Below the pieces are notes generated by a model. It made no database searches. It saw only the letters and a program-made list of their open reading frames with translations, and was not told the DNA's origin. Source: Cellvibrionales bacterium UBA1963 (GTDB lineage Bacteria > Pseudomonadota > Gammaproteobacteria > Pseudomonadales > UBA7434). Taken from it: a stretch of DNA of 42,658 bases. The first letter of the stretch is position 1, and the number at the start of each line of letters is the position of its first letter. The position numbers were made by a program, and so were the translations under genes. The DNA is taken from contig DDED01000214.1 of the NCBI GenBank assembly GCA_002336035.1, positions 1 to 42,658 of the forward strand. The letters run 5' to 3'. Of this stretch, positions 8,640 through 16,964 are shown piece by piece.

Positions 8640-9865
8640 TCGATACGAGCAAATATTGCTTTTAAATAATCCATTTCTGGCATTGCCACGTTAACTGGGT
8701 GATCGGCACCTAAGCCGCCTTGATGGACAATCATCGCCTGCCTTCCTGCGCGCGCAGCTGAGCTCTGAACAATCTTAGTCAAAGACTCGCGCGGCAAGTG
8801 CAACGAACAAGACGCACTGACCAGTAAACCCGACTCAGCCAGCAATTTAATCGCTAGCTGATTAATATGGTGGTAGGCGTTCTCACCACTGCGCTGATCT
8901 TTACGGCGCTTAATAAAGGCAGGAGGATCAAGCACAATAACATCGAAGATTAAATTCTTTCGTATCAAAGACTTTAATACATCTATTGCTGATCCCTTTA
9001 AAAATCGCATCTGCGAATCAAAGCCCGCCTTGATTGCGCTGACTTCAGCCTGCGCCAAAGCCGACGCTGAACTATCGATACACGTGACACTTTCAGCACC
9101 GCTAGACATGGCCTGGAGGCCCCAACCACCGAGATAACTGTACACATCAAGGACTCGCTTACCTCGACAGTAGTGAGCAAACACTGCGCGCGAGTCTCTA
9201 TGGTCATAAAACCATCCGGTTTTTTGACCACCCACGACCGGCACATGAAAAGCAACACCATTCTCTGTTATGTCGACGAAATCAGCGACCTCGCCAAAAA
9301 CCACCTCAGTCTGGGCAGGGAGCTGCTCAATGGTATTTTCTTTTTCATTGCGCAAGAGGATACCGCTCGGTTTGACAATCTCGACCAAGCTAATCACGAT
9401 AGCCTCAAGCACCGCCATCATTCCAGCAGTGTTAATTTGCATGACCAATACATCCCCATAGCGATCGACGACGACGCCGGGTAAGTGATCACCGTCGCCG
9501 TACACTAAGCGATAATAAGGTTGTTGGTAGCACGCCTGTCGCCATTGATATGCCGCCGTCACTTGCCGATGTATAAACGCAGCGTCGAGCGGCTGCTGGT
9601 CAGCACGACTGTAAAGTCGACCACAAAGTAGCGCCTGAGGATTAAAATAGCCGCTCCCTAGCACCAAGCCATGTGGGTTGACTAACGTCGCTTGCTGGCC
9701 AGCGGCAAAAGTTTTAAATTGGCTGCGCTCAATATCAATTTCATTGCTATAAACCCAGCAATGGCCCTGCTTAATGCGGCGGTCAGATTTAGTTTTCAGC
9801 ACCACTACTGGCAACATCGCTTTGTTGGATTCGGTTACATCAACAGTTTTAGTAGATTGGGGCAT
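8636..9865 (-). CDS. rlmI: 23S rRNA (cytosine-C5) methyltransferase, RlmI family
   Basis: SAM-dependent RNA methyltransferase; E. coli RlmI makes m5C1962 in 23S rRNA. 409 residues. A PUA-type RNA-binding domain spans about 20-95 (KQGHCWVYSNEI), followed by the linking domain with GQKTGWFYDHR (213-223). The Rossmann methyltransferase core has motif I LDVYSYLGGWGLQA (239-252), motif IV VLDPPAFIK (311-319) and the Cys-containing SASCSLHL (350-357). The ATG at 9865 has only a weak GATGAG upstream; the internal Met17 would also keep the PUA domain, so the first 16 residues are uncertain. Convergent with the HAD gene, divergent from coq7. Confidence 0.9.
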   Translation of the reverse strand: MPQSTKTVDVTESNKAMLPVVVLKTKSDRRIKQGHCWVYSNEIDIERSQFKTFAAGQQATLVNPHGLVLGSGYFNPQALLCGRLYSRADQQPLDAAFIHRQVTAAYQWRQACYQQPYYRLVYGDGDHLPGVVVDRYGDVLVMQINTAGMMAVLEAIVISLVEIVKPSGILLRNEKENTIEQLPAQTEVVFGEVADFVDITENGVAFHVPVVGGQKTGWFYDHRDSRAVFAHYCRGKRVLDVYSYLGGWGLQAMSSGAESVTCIDSSASALAQAEVSAIKAGFDSQMRFLKGSAIDVLKSLIRKNLIFDVIVLDPPAFIKRRKDQRSGENAYHHINQLAIKLLAESGLLVSASCSLHLPRESLTKIVQSSAARAGRQAMIVHQGGLGADHPVNVAMPEMDYLKAIFARID

Positions 9866-10003
9866 AACAACTCATCATCATGTACAGTCTTGGGTTAAAT
9901 GTTGGCTTGGATTTGACAATAGCGCGAACCATACAGCGATTTAACAATGAACACAAACACGCTTTTATCGCTAAATTGATAGCATACGAGGGATAAATTT
10001 GCC

Positions 10004-10009
10004 TATAAT
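10004..10009 (+). promoter_or_regulatory. Candidate -10 element of coq7
   Basis: A perfect TATAAT stands 38 bases before the coq7 ATG. I could not find a good -35 hexamer at 16-18 bases, so this is a partial promoter call only. The rlmI-coq7 divergent gap (9866-10047) otherwise shows nothing I can name. Confidence 0.3.
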
Positions 10010-10047
10010 ATGACTCACTGATTGTATCCACTTGACCGGTTTACCGT

Positions 10048-10728
10048 ATGCCATCGACACCTGAAAAACACACACAGCGAAACATTAGCGGCATCGACCT
10101 ATGGGTCATGGGCCTCGACCGAGTGATACGCACTGTCAGCCAAGGCAGTACTCGTGGGCATCGGCCATCACCGGCAAACAGCCTTCCCACAGCCGCAATA
10201 CCCTCTGCGTCTTTGGATACTAAAACCAAACAACATATCGGCGGCTTAATGCGGATTAACCACACGGGGGAAGTTTGCGCGCAAGCGCTTTATCAGGGCC
10301 AGGCCCTTACTGCAAAGACAGAAACGGTTAAAGCCGCCATGCAGGAATCGGCCAAGGAAGAAGAAGATCACCTGGCATGGTGTGAAGAGCGACTCACTCA
10401 GTTGGGCAGCCGTCCCAGTTACTTGAACCCACTGTTTTATGGCCTATCATTGGGTATCGGAGCGGTCGCAGGTGCGGCAGGCGATAAGTGGAGTTTAGGC
10501 TTTGTCGCGGCCACTGAAGACCAAGTCTGTCAGCATTTACGTGACCATTTAGAACAGTTGCCCGATGATGATCTCTCGACCCGGGCTATCCTTGAACAAA
10601 TGCTTGTCGATGAAGAGCATCACGGCGAAAAAGCCATCGCGCATGGCGGGGTCGCCTTTAACACACCGTCAAAAATATTGATGACAGGGCTGTCTAAATT
10701 AATGACCAAAGCCACCTACCGAATTTAA
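10048..10728 (+). CDS. coq7: 3-demethoxyubiquinol 3-hydroxylase (Coq7)
   Basis: Di-iron monooxygenase that carries out the penultimate hydroxylation of ubiquinone synthesis, acting at the inner membrane face. 226 residues. Carboxylate and histidine ligands are visible in two repeats: Glu75 in MRINHTGEVCAQALY, EEEDH at 104-108, Glu157 in ATEDQV and DEEHHG at 188-193. Amphipathic segments around 125-150 (NPLFYGLSLGIGAVAGAAG) fit membrane association. Coq7 replaces UbiF in many gammaproteobacteria, including Pseudomonas, where it also lies near the crp homologue. Confidence 0.97.
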   Translation: MPSTPEKHTQRNISGIDLWVMGLDRVIRTVSQGSTRGHRPSPANSLPTAAIPSASLDTKTKQHIGGLMRINHTGEVCAQALYQGQALTAKTETVKAAMQESAKEEEDHLAWCEERLTQLGSRPSYLNPLFYGLSLGIGAVAGAAGDKWSLGFVAATEDQVCQHLRDHLEQLPDDDLSTRAILEQMLVDEEHHGEKAIAHGGVAFNTPSKILMTGLSKLMTKATYRI

Positions 10729-10755
10729 ACCGCCTGACTTAGTGACTCTTCGTCG

Positions 10756-11187
10756 TTATTGCACACCCGCTGAGATTGGTGGATGATAAATCATCTGCAC
10801 CACCGTGCCGACTGGGTCTTTGCAATAAAAACTTCTCGCCCCGTCACGGTGCGTGCGCGGTTCACTGAGCATGCGGATCTCATTCGCCATCAAAAACGCA
10901 TGCCATTGGTCAACCTGCTCTGGAACATCGAGAATAAAACCGATGTGGTCTAATTGCTGGTAAGCAGCATCGAGTTTGACGTTATCAGGCTTATTATGTA
11001 ATGCCACATTATCGTTTCCTGAACAAAGAAAAATATTGTCTTCATCGGGTTGCCACTCGACCGCCATGCCCAATAAATCGATATAAAAGAAGCAGGCCGC
11101 TTTAAAATCAGAAACAAACAAAGCAACGTGCCGCATGCCGGCGGTCGGTGGCGGTTGCTGCCCTTTGACTGCACGTAACTGGGACAT
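10756..11187 (-). CDS. VOC family protein (glyoxalase/dioxygenase fold)
   Basis: Small metalloenzyme-fold protein of the vicinal-oxygen-chelate superfamily; could be a lyase, isomerase, dioxygenase or a resistance protein, and sequence does not decide. 143 residues with one pair of beta-alpha-beta-beta-beta modules: GMRHVALFVSDFKAACFFY (a candidate metal His at the start of module 1), HIGFILDVPEQVDQW (start of module 2) and FYCKDPVGTVVQMIYHP near the C-terminus, with a conserved Asp-Pro. The start overlaps the stop of the OsmC gene by one base (TAATG at 11189-11185), so the two are coupled. In Pseudomonas I remember speD at this position. Confidence 0.85.
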   Translation of the reverse strand: MSQLRAVKGQQPPPTAGMRHVALFVSDFKAACFFYIDLLGMAVEWQPDEDNIFLCSGNDNVALHNKPDNVKLDAAYQQLDHIGFILDVPEQVDQWHAFLMANEIRMLSEPRTHRDGARSFYCKDPVGTVVQMIYHPPISAGVQ

Positions 11188-11606
11188 TAAGCAGCCTCTA
11201 CTTGGTAGCTATGAGTGACCTCAACGCCAGCGCTTTCCATCATGATTGATGCCGAGCAATATTTTTCTGCCGATAGGCTCACTGCTCGCTTCACTTGGGC
11301 TTCTTTTAAATCATGGCCGGTTACCACAAAAGTTAAATGAATACGGGTGAACACTGCCGGCACGGCCTTAGCCCGCTCAGCCTCGACTTCTGCCACACAG
11401 CTCGTCACTTGCTGGCGGCCCTTTTTTAGCATCGACATGACATCGAAAGACGCGCAACCACCTAAACCCATCAAGAGCATTTCCATGGGGCGGGGACCAC
11501 GATTCTCGCCTCCCTGATCGGCAGGGCCGTCCATCTGAACCTTGTGACCGGTTTCAGACTCTGCCTTAAAACTGACTTCTCCGGTCCAATGAACACTGGC
11601 TTTCAT
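11187..11606 (-). CDS. OsmC/YhfA family protein
   Basis: Member of the OsmC/Ohr superfamily in its YhfA branch; some relatives reduce organic hydroperoxides, but YhfA-type function is not well defined. 139 residues. Two conserved cysteines, Cys51 in LMGLGGCASFDVM and Cys117 in EKYCSASIMM, are placed as the reactive pair of OsmC proteins. RPMEMLLMGLGG is the family signature. GAGGAAG stands shortly before the ATG. It is divergent from crp, the same arrangement as yhfA-crp in E. coli and the vfr neighbour in Pseudomonas, so the link is old. Confidence 0.9.
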   Translation of the reverse strand: MKASVHWTGEVSFKAESETGHKVQMDGPADQGGENRGPRPMEMLLMGLGGCASFDVMSMLKKGRQQVTSCVAEVEAERAKAVPAVFTRIHLTFVVTGHDLKEAQVKRAVSLSAEKYCSASIMMESAGVEVTHSYQVEAA

Positions 11607-11998
11607 ACACTTCCTCGTTATGTAAAGAGCTATTATTTATCGACCATTGGCTAAGAATGGCCAACCACATTGTATGCCTTAGTTTGACGATCAGCGAGCC
11701 TTCAATAACAGGCTTCATCATGGATTATTACGCAGTATCGTGGGTTTTGTACCAAAATGTGGCGCATCAACTCGTCAGTGACGTGGCGATGACGCGACAA
11801 GCAAGCCGATTGAAAGTTTAAAAATTAGTCTATCAGTTCACATATTAAACAGATTTTACTGGCGTATTGCGCTTTATGGGTAATAATTGATCTAACAACA
11901 CAATAAACTTTGTTCTCATCAACGCAGGTGATTAAACTATTATGCAAGCCACAACACATAACTACTCAAACATATCCGCTGTAACAGGAAGATCCTTT
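11607..11998. promoter_or_regulatory. Divergent control region between the OsmC gene and crp
   Basis: About 390 bases without a gene. I looked for a CRP autoregulation site (TGTGA-N6-TCACA) and found only isolated half sites, for example TTCACA near 11839, so no site is called. A short inverted repeat TTGGC-N8-GCCAA lies at 11647-11664. TAATAAT near 11882 could be a -10 for crp but has no convincing -35. Most of it reads as plain AT-rich intergenic DNA. Confidence 0.35.
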
Positions 11999-12634
11999 GT
12001 GAATGCTATCCCATTAACCCCACACATCGAACATGCCGAGGTACTGATCGCTAACAGCCATCGACGGCGTTACGCCAATAAGAGTAACATCATTTTTGCC
12101 GGTGATACGTCTCAAACGCTGTACTACCTAATCAAAGGATCGGTCACAGTTGCCATTGAAGACGACGATGGTAAAGAAATGATTGTGGCCTACCTTAATG
12201 ATGGCGATTTTTTTGGTGAGATGGGCTTGTTTGATCAAGAAGATCCACGCAGTGCATGGATTCGGGCTAAAAGTGACTGTGAAGTGGCAGAAATCAGTTA
12301 CAGTAAATTCCATGAATTAGTGCAGCAATACCCAGAGCTATTGCTCTCTGTCAGCAAGCAAATGGCAGCGCGCCTCAGAAAAACCACACGCAAAGTCGGT
12401 GATCTGGCCTTTTTAGATGTCACAGGCCGTGTCGCGCGAACCTTATTAGATCTGACAAAAGAACCCGATGCCATGACTCACCCCGATGGCATGCAAATCA
12501 AAATCACTCGTCAAGAAATTGGCCGGATTGTCGGTTGCTCACGCGAGATGGTGGGCAGAGTCTTAAAAGATTTGGAGGAAAAAGGGTTGGTCGGTGTAAA
12601 AGGTAAAACCATGGTGGTTTTCGGCACCCGCTAA
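11999..12634 (+). CDS. crp: cAMP-activated global transcriptional regulator CRP (Vfr-like)
   Basis: Cyclic-AMP receptor protein controlling many promoters. The cAMP pocket reads GDFFGEMGLFDQEDPRSAW (matching the E. coli GELGLF...RSAW stretch with its Arg-Ser contacts), the hinge helix follows, and the winged helix-turn-helix is TRQEIGRIVGCSREMVGRV, nearly identical to E. coli; the C-terminus VVFGTR is also conserved. A longer frame from ATG 11942 gives 230 residues. I prefer the GTG at 11999, which has AGGAAG seven bases upstream and gives 211 residues, within one of E. coli CRP (210) and close to Vfr. Position between trpC and the OsmC gene equals that of vfr in Pseudomonas. Confidence 0.96.
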   Translation: MNAIPLTPHIEHAEVLIANSHRRRYANKSNIIFAGDTSQTLYYLIKGSVTVAIEDDDGKEMIVAYLNDGDFFGEMGLFDQEDPRSAWIRAKSDCEVAEISYSKFHELVQQYPELLLSVSKQMAARLRKTTRKVGDLAFLDVTGRVARTLLDLTKEPDAMTHPDGMQIKITRQEIGRIVGCSREMVGRVLKDLEEKGLVGVKGKTMVVFGTR

Positions 12635-12690
12635 CCGATGACTATTCTCTAGCGCTTGATCATACTCCAGTACATTCCTGCGCAAGCTTG

Positions 12691-12721
12691 GGGCTTCTCA
12701 TTGTTGAGCAAGCCCTTTTTT
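12691..12721 (+). terminator. Rho-independent terminator of crp
   Basis: GGGCTTCTCA pairs with TGAGCAAGCCC across a TTGT loop (one bulged base), followed directly by six T. It sits 56 bases after the crp stop and two bases before the convergent trpC stop. On the minus strand no U-run follows the stem, so it serves crp. Confidence 0.85.
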
Positions 12722-12723
12722 GC

Positions 12724-13545
12724 TTATTGGCCCGAAAAAAATAATTCACTTAACTGCCGGCCCGGGTCTTCTGCCCGCATCAACGATTCACCGACCAAAA
12801 ACGCGTTGACCTTATGTTCTCTCATTGCCGCAACATCGGCAGGGTTATGAATACCGCTCTCGGTGACCACGATTCGGTCGGCAGGAATATCGGCCAACAA
12901 TTGATAGGTATTATTTAAGTCAGTGTCGAAATGATGCAAGTCGCGATTGTTGATGCCGACCAGAGTATTGCCCAAGGGCAAAGAGCGCATTAATTCTTCG
13001 CGGCTATGCACTTCCACTAGCACATCCATGCCGAGCTTTTTAGCGCAGGCATTGAGTTGCTCAAGCTGGCGATCATTTAAAGCTGCAACAATTAATAAGA
13101 TACAATCGGCACCTAAAGTACGCGCTTCATAAATTTGATACGGATCAATAATGAAATCCTTACGAATCACCGGTAACGTGCAAGCCGCACGAGCCTGCTG
13201 CAAATAACTGTCTGAACCCTGAAAAAAATCGACGTCTGTCAGTACTGACAAACACGCCGCGCCGCCAAGCTGGTAACTTTTAGCGATGGCAACCGGATCA
13301 AAATCTTCGCGAATCACGCCTTTACTAGGGGACGCTTTCTTAACTTCAGCAATCACAGCAGTGCCTTGCCGCTCAAGTGCAGATTGCATGGCGCTCACAA
13401 AACCACGGCAGCTGTCTGCATCAGCCATCATCCCCTCTAGCGCATTAAGGCTACGCCGTGTACTCCGCAAACTAATTTCTTCTCGCTTACGATTCAGTAT
13501 TTTTCTTAAAATCGTGGGCGTAGTTGATCGTGTTTCTGTGCTCAT
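12724..13545 (-). CDS. trpC: Indole-3-glycerol phosphate synthase
   Basis: Fourth enzyme of tryptophan synthesis: closes the ring of carboxyphenylaminodeoxyribulose phosphate to indole-3-glycerol phosphate. 273 residues, a stand-alone TrpC without the TrpF domain found in E. coli. TIM-barrel signatures are EVKKASPSKG (catalytic Lys), VIRKDFIIDPYQI, LVEVHSREEL, LVGINNRDL and VVTESGI. Separated from trpD by 37 bases and last in the trpE-G-D-C run. Its 3' end lies against the crp terminator. Confidence 0.97.
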   Translation of the reverse strand: MSTETRSTTPTILRKILNRKREEISLRSTRRSLNALEGMMADADSCRGFVSAMQSALERQGTAVIAEVKKASPSKGVIREDFDPVAIAKSYQLGGAACLSVLTDVDFFQGSDSYLQQARAACTLPVIRKDFIIDPYQIYEARTLGADCILLIVAALNDRQLEQLNACAKKLGMDVLVEVHSREELMRSLPLGNTLVGINNRDLHHFDTDLNNTYQLLADIPADRIVVTESGIHNPADVAAMREHKVNAFLVGESLMRAEDPGRQLSELFFSGQ

Positions 13546-13582
13546 AAATTTTATCTTATATTGATCAAAGGAATCGCAAAAG

Positions 13583-14632
13583 CTACTCGGCAGACTTTAA
13601 CATGGCGGTGAAGTCTGCAAGCTCCGTTATTTTTTCAAATGCCGTGCCGGCAGCTATGATGTCTTGCGCCATCGTCACACCCTGTTGCCAGTCATCTGCA
13701 CGACCTGCAACATAAATGGCTGCACCGGCGTTCAATGAAATAATGTCGGCAGCGGCTTGCTGGGTGGGTGTAATCGCGCTTTTTTTCTTTCCAAGAACTG
13801 ATTTAATTAAATCAAAGCTGGCCTTAGCATCAGTCACCGCTAAGCATTCAATAGCCGCTGGTTCAATACCCACCTGAATCGGTGAAATTCGGTACTCGGT
13901 GATGTCTCCGTTGACCAACTCGGCTACCAGAGTCTCAGCCGCCAAGCTAATCTCATCAAGACCATCGACTGAGTGAACCACCATAACATGGTCACTACCC
14001 AACTGCTTTAGCACATCAGCAATGGGTCTTACTAAGTCAGCCGAATACACTCCCAGTAATTGATTCTTAACACCGGCTGGGTTTGTAATTGGGCCAAGCA
14101 CATTGAATAACGTGCGGGTCGCTAATTCTTTACGCGGACCGATCGCATGCTTCATTGCACCGTGGTGGTTTTGGGCAAACATAAAGCCAACCCCAACCTG
14201 GTCAATGCAATGAGCTACTTGCGCAGCAGTGATATCTAAACGCACTCCCGCAGCCTCTAACACATCCGCTGCACCGCTAGAACTACTTACCGAACGGTTA
14301 CCGTGCTTGGCAACCTGACAGCCAGCAACAGCTGCAACAAAACTGCTGGCAGTAGAGACATTAAATAGTTTAGCGCCATCACCGCCAGTGCCGACGATAT
14401 CAACAAGATGCTCACCATTAACATGAACAGCGGTTGCTAACTCTCGCATCACTGTCGCAGCCGCCGCAATCTCATTAACGGTTTCGCCTTTTATCCGTAA
14501 AGCCACGAGCAAACCGGCAATTTGCGCTGGAGTAGCCTCGCCCGTCATAATGGTGCGCATGACATGTTCCATAGTTTCACCACTAAGGTCTTGCTGCTGG
14601 ATCACAGCTTCAATGGCCTGTTGTATATTCAT
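13583..14632 (-). CDS. trpD: Anthranilate phosphoribosyltransferase
   Basis: Transfers phosphoribose from PRPP to anthranilate, the second dedicated step to tryptophan. 349 residues, the usual length of a stand-alone TrpD. The glycine-rich PRPP loop GTGGDGAKLFNVSTASSF and the following KHGNRSVSSSSGAADVLE are intact, as is RKELATRTLFNVLGPITNP. The start lies 9 bases after the trpG stop. Confidence 0.97.
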   Translation of the reverse strand: MNIQQAIEAVIQQQDLSGETMEHVMRTIMTGEATPAQIAGLLVALRIKGETVNEIAAAATVMRELATAVHVNGEHLVDIVGTGGDGAKLFNVSTASSFVAAVAGCQVAKHGNRSVSSSSGAADVLEAAGVRLDITAAQVAHCIDQVGVGFMFAQNHHGAMKHAIGPRKELATRTLFNVLGPITNPAGVKNQLLGVYSADLVRPIADVLKQLGSDHVMVVHSVDGLDEISLAAETLVAELVNGDITEYRISPIQVGIEPAAIECLAVTDAKASFDLIKSVLGKKKSAITPTQQAAADIISLNAGAAIYVAGRADDWQQGVTMAQDIIAAGTAFEKITELADFTAMLKSAE

Positions 14633-14641
14633 CGTAGTATC

Positions 14642-15226
14642 TTACTCGTCGGCTTGAAGGAAATTCTGTAACAGTTCGTGACCGTACTGGCTTAAGATTG
14701 ACTCAGGGTGAAACTGAACGCCCTCTACAGCAAGCGTTTTATGCCGCAGACCCATAATTTCATCAACCGTGCCATCGTCATGTTGCGTCCATGCTGTGAT
14801 TTCAAAACAATCAGGCAAGCTGTCTTTATCAACGACTAAAGAATGGTAACGCGTTGCAGTAAAAGATTGCCCTAACCCGTTAAAGACACCGTTGCCATGA
14901 TGATGCATTGTTGACGTCTTGCCGTGCATTACCGCTCGCGCACGGACAATTTGACCGCCAAACGCTTGACCAATACTTTGATGACCCAGGCAAATACCCA
15001 ACAACGGAATAACTCCAGAAAACTGCTCAACCACCGCCAGCGAAATGCCGGCCTCATTAGGCGTACAAGGACCGGGAGAAATGACAATTTTAGTCGGTTT
15101 TAAGTCAGCGATTTCAGCACAGCTTATTTCGTCGTTGCGCACCACTTTAACGTCGGCACCTAACTCTCCCAAATATTGCACCACGTTGTAAGTAAAAGAA
15201 TCGTAGTTATCAATCATGAGTAGCAT
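14642..15226 (-). CDS. trpG: Anthranilate/aminodeoxychorismate synthase glutamine amidotransferase subunit
   Basis: Class I glutamine amidotransferase supplying ammonia to TrpE (and possibly also to PabB, as in organisms with an amphibolic subunit). 194 residues. Catalytic triad: Cys79 in GICLGHQSIGQ, His173 and Glu175 in VQFHPES. The oxyanion motif SPGPCTP is at 50-56. A stand-alone subunit, not fused to TrpD as in E. coli. The start overlaps the trpE stop by one base (TAATG), so subunit production is coupled. Confidence 0.96.
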   Translation of the reverse strand: MLLMIDNYDSFTYNVVQYLGELGADVKVVRNDEISCAEIADLKPTKIVISPGPCTPNEAGISLAVVEQFSGVIPLLGICLGHQSIGQAFGGQIVRARAVMHGKTSTMHHHGNGVFNGLGQSFTATRYHSLVVDKDSLPDCFEITAWTQHDDGTVDEIMGLRHKTLAVEGVQFHPESILSQYGHELLQNFLQADE

Positions 15227-16764
15227 TACGATGACTCCTCTTTCTGGCTGGCTAAAGCCGCAGCACGAAACATGGCACGCGCTTTATTCATGGTTTCTTT
15301 CCACTCGAGCTTAGGGATTGAATCGGCGACAACACCGCCCCCAGCTTGAACATTTAATACCCCGTCTTTAATCACCGCTGTGCGAATAGCAATCGCAGTA
15401 TCCATATTACCCTGCCAGCTGATATAGCCCACGGCGCCGCCATAAATGCCACGCTTAACGGGCTCGACCTCATCAATAATTTCCATCGCGCGTACCTTAG
15501 GAGCACCACTTAAGGTTCCTGCTGGCAACACCGCTTTAAGAACATCAATAGCGGTTAAATCTTGGCGAACTTTTGCCGTTACATTAGACACAATATGCAT
15601 GACATGTGAATAACGCTCAACAATCATTTTATCGGTTAAATTAACACTGCCAATTTCAGCAACACGGCCCGCGTCATTTCGACCAAGATCAATCAGCATT
15701 AAATGCTCGGCGATCTCTTTGGGGTCAGCTAATAGCTCTGCTTCTAATGCCCGGTCTTCTGTTTCATCATAGCCGCGACGTCGAGTGCCCGCGATAGGCC
15801 GCACAGTGACTAACTGATCTTCGACACGGGCTAGTATCTCTGGTGAAGAGCCTACAATTTGAAACCCGTCGAGATCTAAAAAGTACATGTAAGGTGAAGG
15901 ATTCAAGCCGCGCAAAGCCCGATAGAGATTTAACGGCGGCGCAGTAAAGGGCGCGCGCATTCGCTGCGAAGGAACCACCTGCATCACATCACCGGCCAAG
16001 GTATAAGCCTTAATTTTTTCGACCACTTGCTCATAATCTGCCTGAGTGAAGCCCGATTTAAAATCGCTCTCTGTTAATGTTGGCGTTTGATTGGTCTCAA
16101 CACCGGCAAGTCCAATAGTCGGCAAGGGTTTAGCCGGCATGGGTAACTTCGCCGCTAACGCATCAATTCTCTCACTCGCTCTTTGTAATGCTAATGCCGC
16201 TTGCTGTTCAATTGTATCGGCTATTTCCACACTGGGATCAGCATGACTAATAATATGAATCTTTCCGGCTAAATTATCAAACACCAGCACTTGCTCAGAC
16301 ACCATCAATAATATGTCAGGTGTACCCAGCTCATCGCTAGGCGTGGAAGCTTTCAATTTAGGCTCGACATAGCGGACGGTGTCATAGGCAAAATAACCAA
16401 CTAAACCACCAAAAAAAGTGGGTAAACCGTCTAACACAGGGGCACGGTAACGTCGTTGAAACTGCTCAACAAAAATCAGCGGGTCTGCCATCGAGGTCTG
16501 CTCTATAACCTTACCGTTGTGCTCAACAGTAATGACTTCTTCAAAGACTTTTAAAATAGTTTGGCATGGCAAACCAATGATTGAGTAACGCCCCCATTTC
16601 TCGCCGCCTTGCACTGATTCAAATAAATACGAGTATGGACCTGCCGCTAACTTATGGTAGGCGCTGAGAGGGGTATCCATATCGGCCAGTACTTCTCGAC
16701 TAACCGGTATACGGTTATAACCTGCTCGGGCCAGATCAGTAAATTTTTCAAGGGTAAGATTCAT
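15226..16764 (-). CDS. trpE: Anthranilate synthase component I
   Basis: Makes anthranilate from chorismate with TrpG, the committed and feedback-controlled step of tryptophan synthesis. 512 residues. The inhibitor-binding element of the N-terminal domain is seen as YSYLFESVQGG (LFES at 47-50, equivalent to the LLES feedback site). The chorismate-binding core includes VRPIAGTRRRG, LIDLGRNDAGRVAEIG, LPAGTLSGAPKVRAM and GGAVGYISWQGNMDTAIAIR. Preceded by a strong promoter and a candidate Trp-codon leader, so repression by attenuation is likely. Confidence 0.98.
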   Translation of the reverse strand: MNLTLEKFTDLARAGYNRIPVSREVLADMDTPLSAYHKLAAGPYSYLFESVQGGEKWGRYSIIGLPCQTILKVFEEVITVEHNGKVIEQTSMADPLIFVEQFQRRYRAPVLDGLPTFFGGLVGYFAYDTVRYVEPKLKASTPSDELGTPDILLMVSEQVLVFDNLAGKIHIISHADPSVEIADTIEQQAALALQRASERIDALAAKLPMPAKPLPTIGLAGVETNQTPTLTESDFKSGFTQADYEQVVEKIKAYTLAGDVMQVVPSQRMRAPFTAPPLNLYRALRGLNPSPYMYFLDLDGFQIVGSSPEILARVEDQLVTVRPIAGTRRRGYDETEDRALEAELLADPKEIAEHLMLIDLGRNDAGRVAEIGSVNLTDKMIVERYSHVMHIVSNVTAKVRQDLTAIDVLKAVLPAGTLSGAPKVRAMEIIDEVEPVKRGIYGGAVGYISWQGNMDTAIAIRTAVIKDGVLNVQAGGGVVADSIPKLEWKETMNKARAMFRAAALASQKEESS

Positions 16765-16800
16765 GGTGGATCCAGACTGTCAATGTATTGGTTTCAGTGC

Positions 16801-16827
16801 AAAAAATAGTAATCGCCTTCAAGCGAT
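16801..16827 (-). terminator. Candidate attenuator hairpin of the trp operon
   Basis: On the minus-strand RNA, AUCGCU and GGCGAU (16827-16812) form a six-pair stem with a UGAA tetraloop, followed after UACUA by six U (16806-16801). The stem is short and its U-run is displaced by five bases, so it is a weak terminator as drawn. Upstream segments (AUCGA near 16845-16841, UUGAU near 16832-16828) can pair with each other and take away the 5' half of the hairpin, the switch expected of an attenuator. Confidence 0.4.
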
Positions 16828-16845
16828 ATCAACATGACTCATCGA

Positions 16846-16899
16846 TTATTGCCAGCGCCATCGTCGCCCACTACTTTTCTTTTCTACTCTATTCACCAC
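16846..16899 (-). CDS. Candidate tryptophan leader peptide
   Basis: A 17-codon ORF (VVNRVEKKSSGRRWRWQ) lying between the trpE promoter and trpE; starting at the second GTG (16896) it has 16 codons. Two Trp codons at 16860-16858 and 16854-16852, separated by one Arg, fall just before the stop codon. That is where ribosome stalling would decide the fold of the following RNA. TGGA lies about 8 bases before the first GTG. No ATG start is available and the Shine-Dalgarno is modest. Trp leaders of this kind are known upstream of trpE in many gammaproteobacteria; this one is inferred from position, size and Trp content. Confidence 0.5.
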   Translation of the reverse strand: MVNRVEKKSSGRRWRWQ

Positions 16900-16936
16900 G
16901 CTATTTGTCCAGATAATTTATAATAATTATCCGTCT

Positions 16937-16964
16937 ATTGTAGCGCAGTCAGCCCGACTCGCAA
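16937..16964 (-). promoter_or_regulatory. Predicted sigma-70 promoter of trpEGDC
   Basis: TTGCGA (16964-16959), 16 bases, TACAAT (16942-16937) on the minus strand, with an AT-rich stretch directly downstream. Transcription would start about 165 bases before trpE, leaving room for the leader peptide and attenuator. Confidence 0.6.

Noticed and set aside
11607..11998. CRP autoregulation site upstream of crp
   Set aside because: Only half sites were found; no TGTGA-N6-TCACA with more than one good half.
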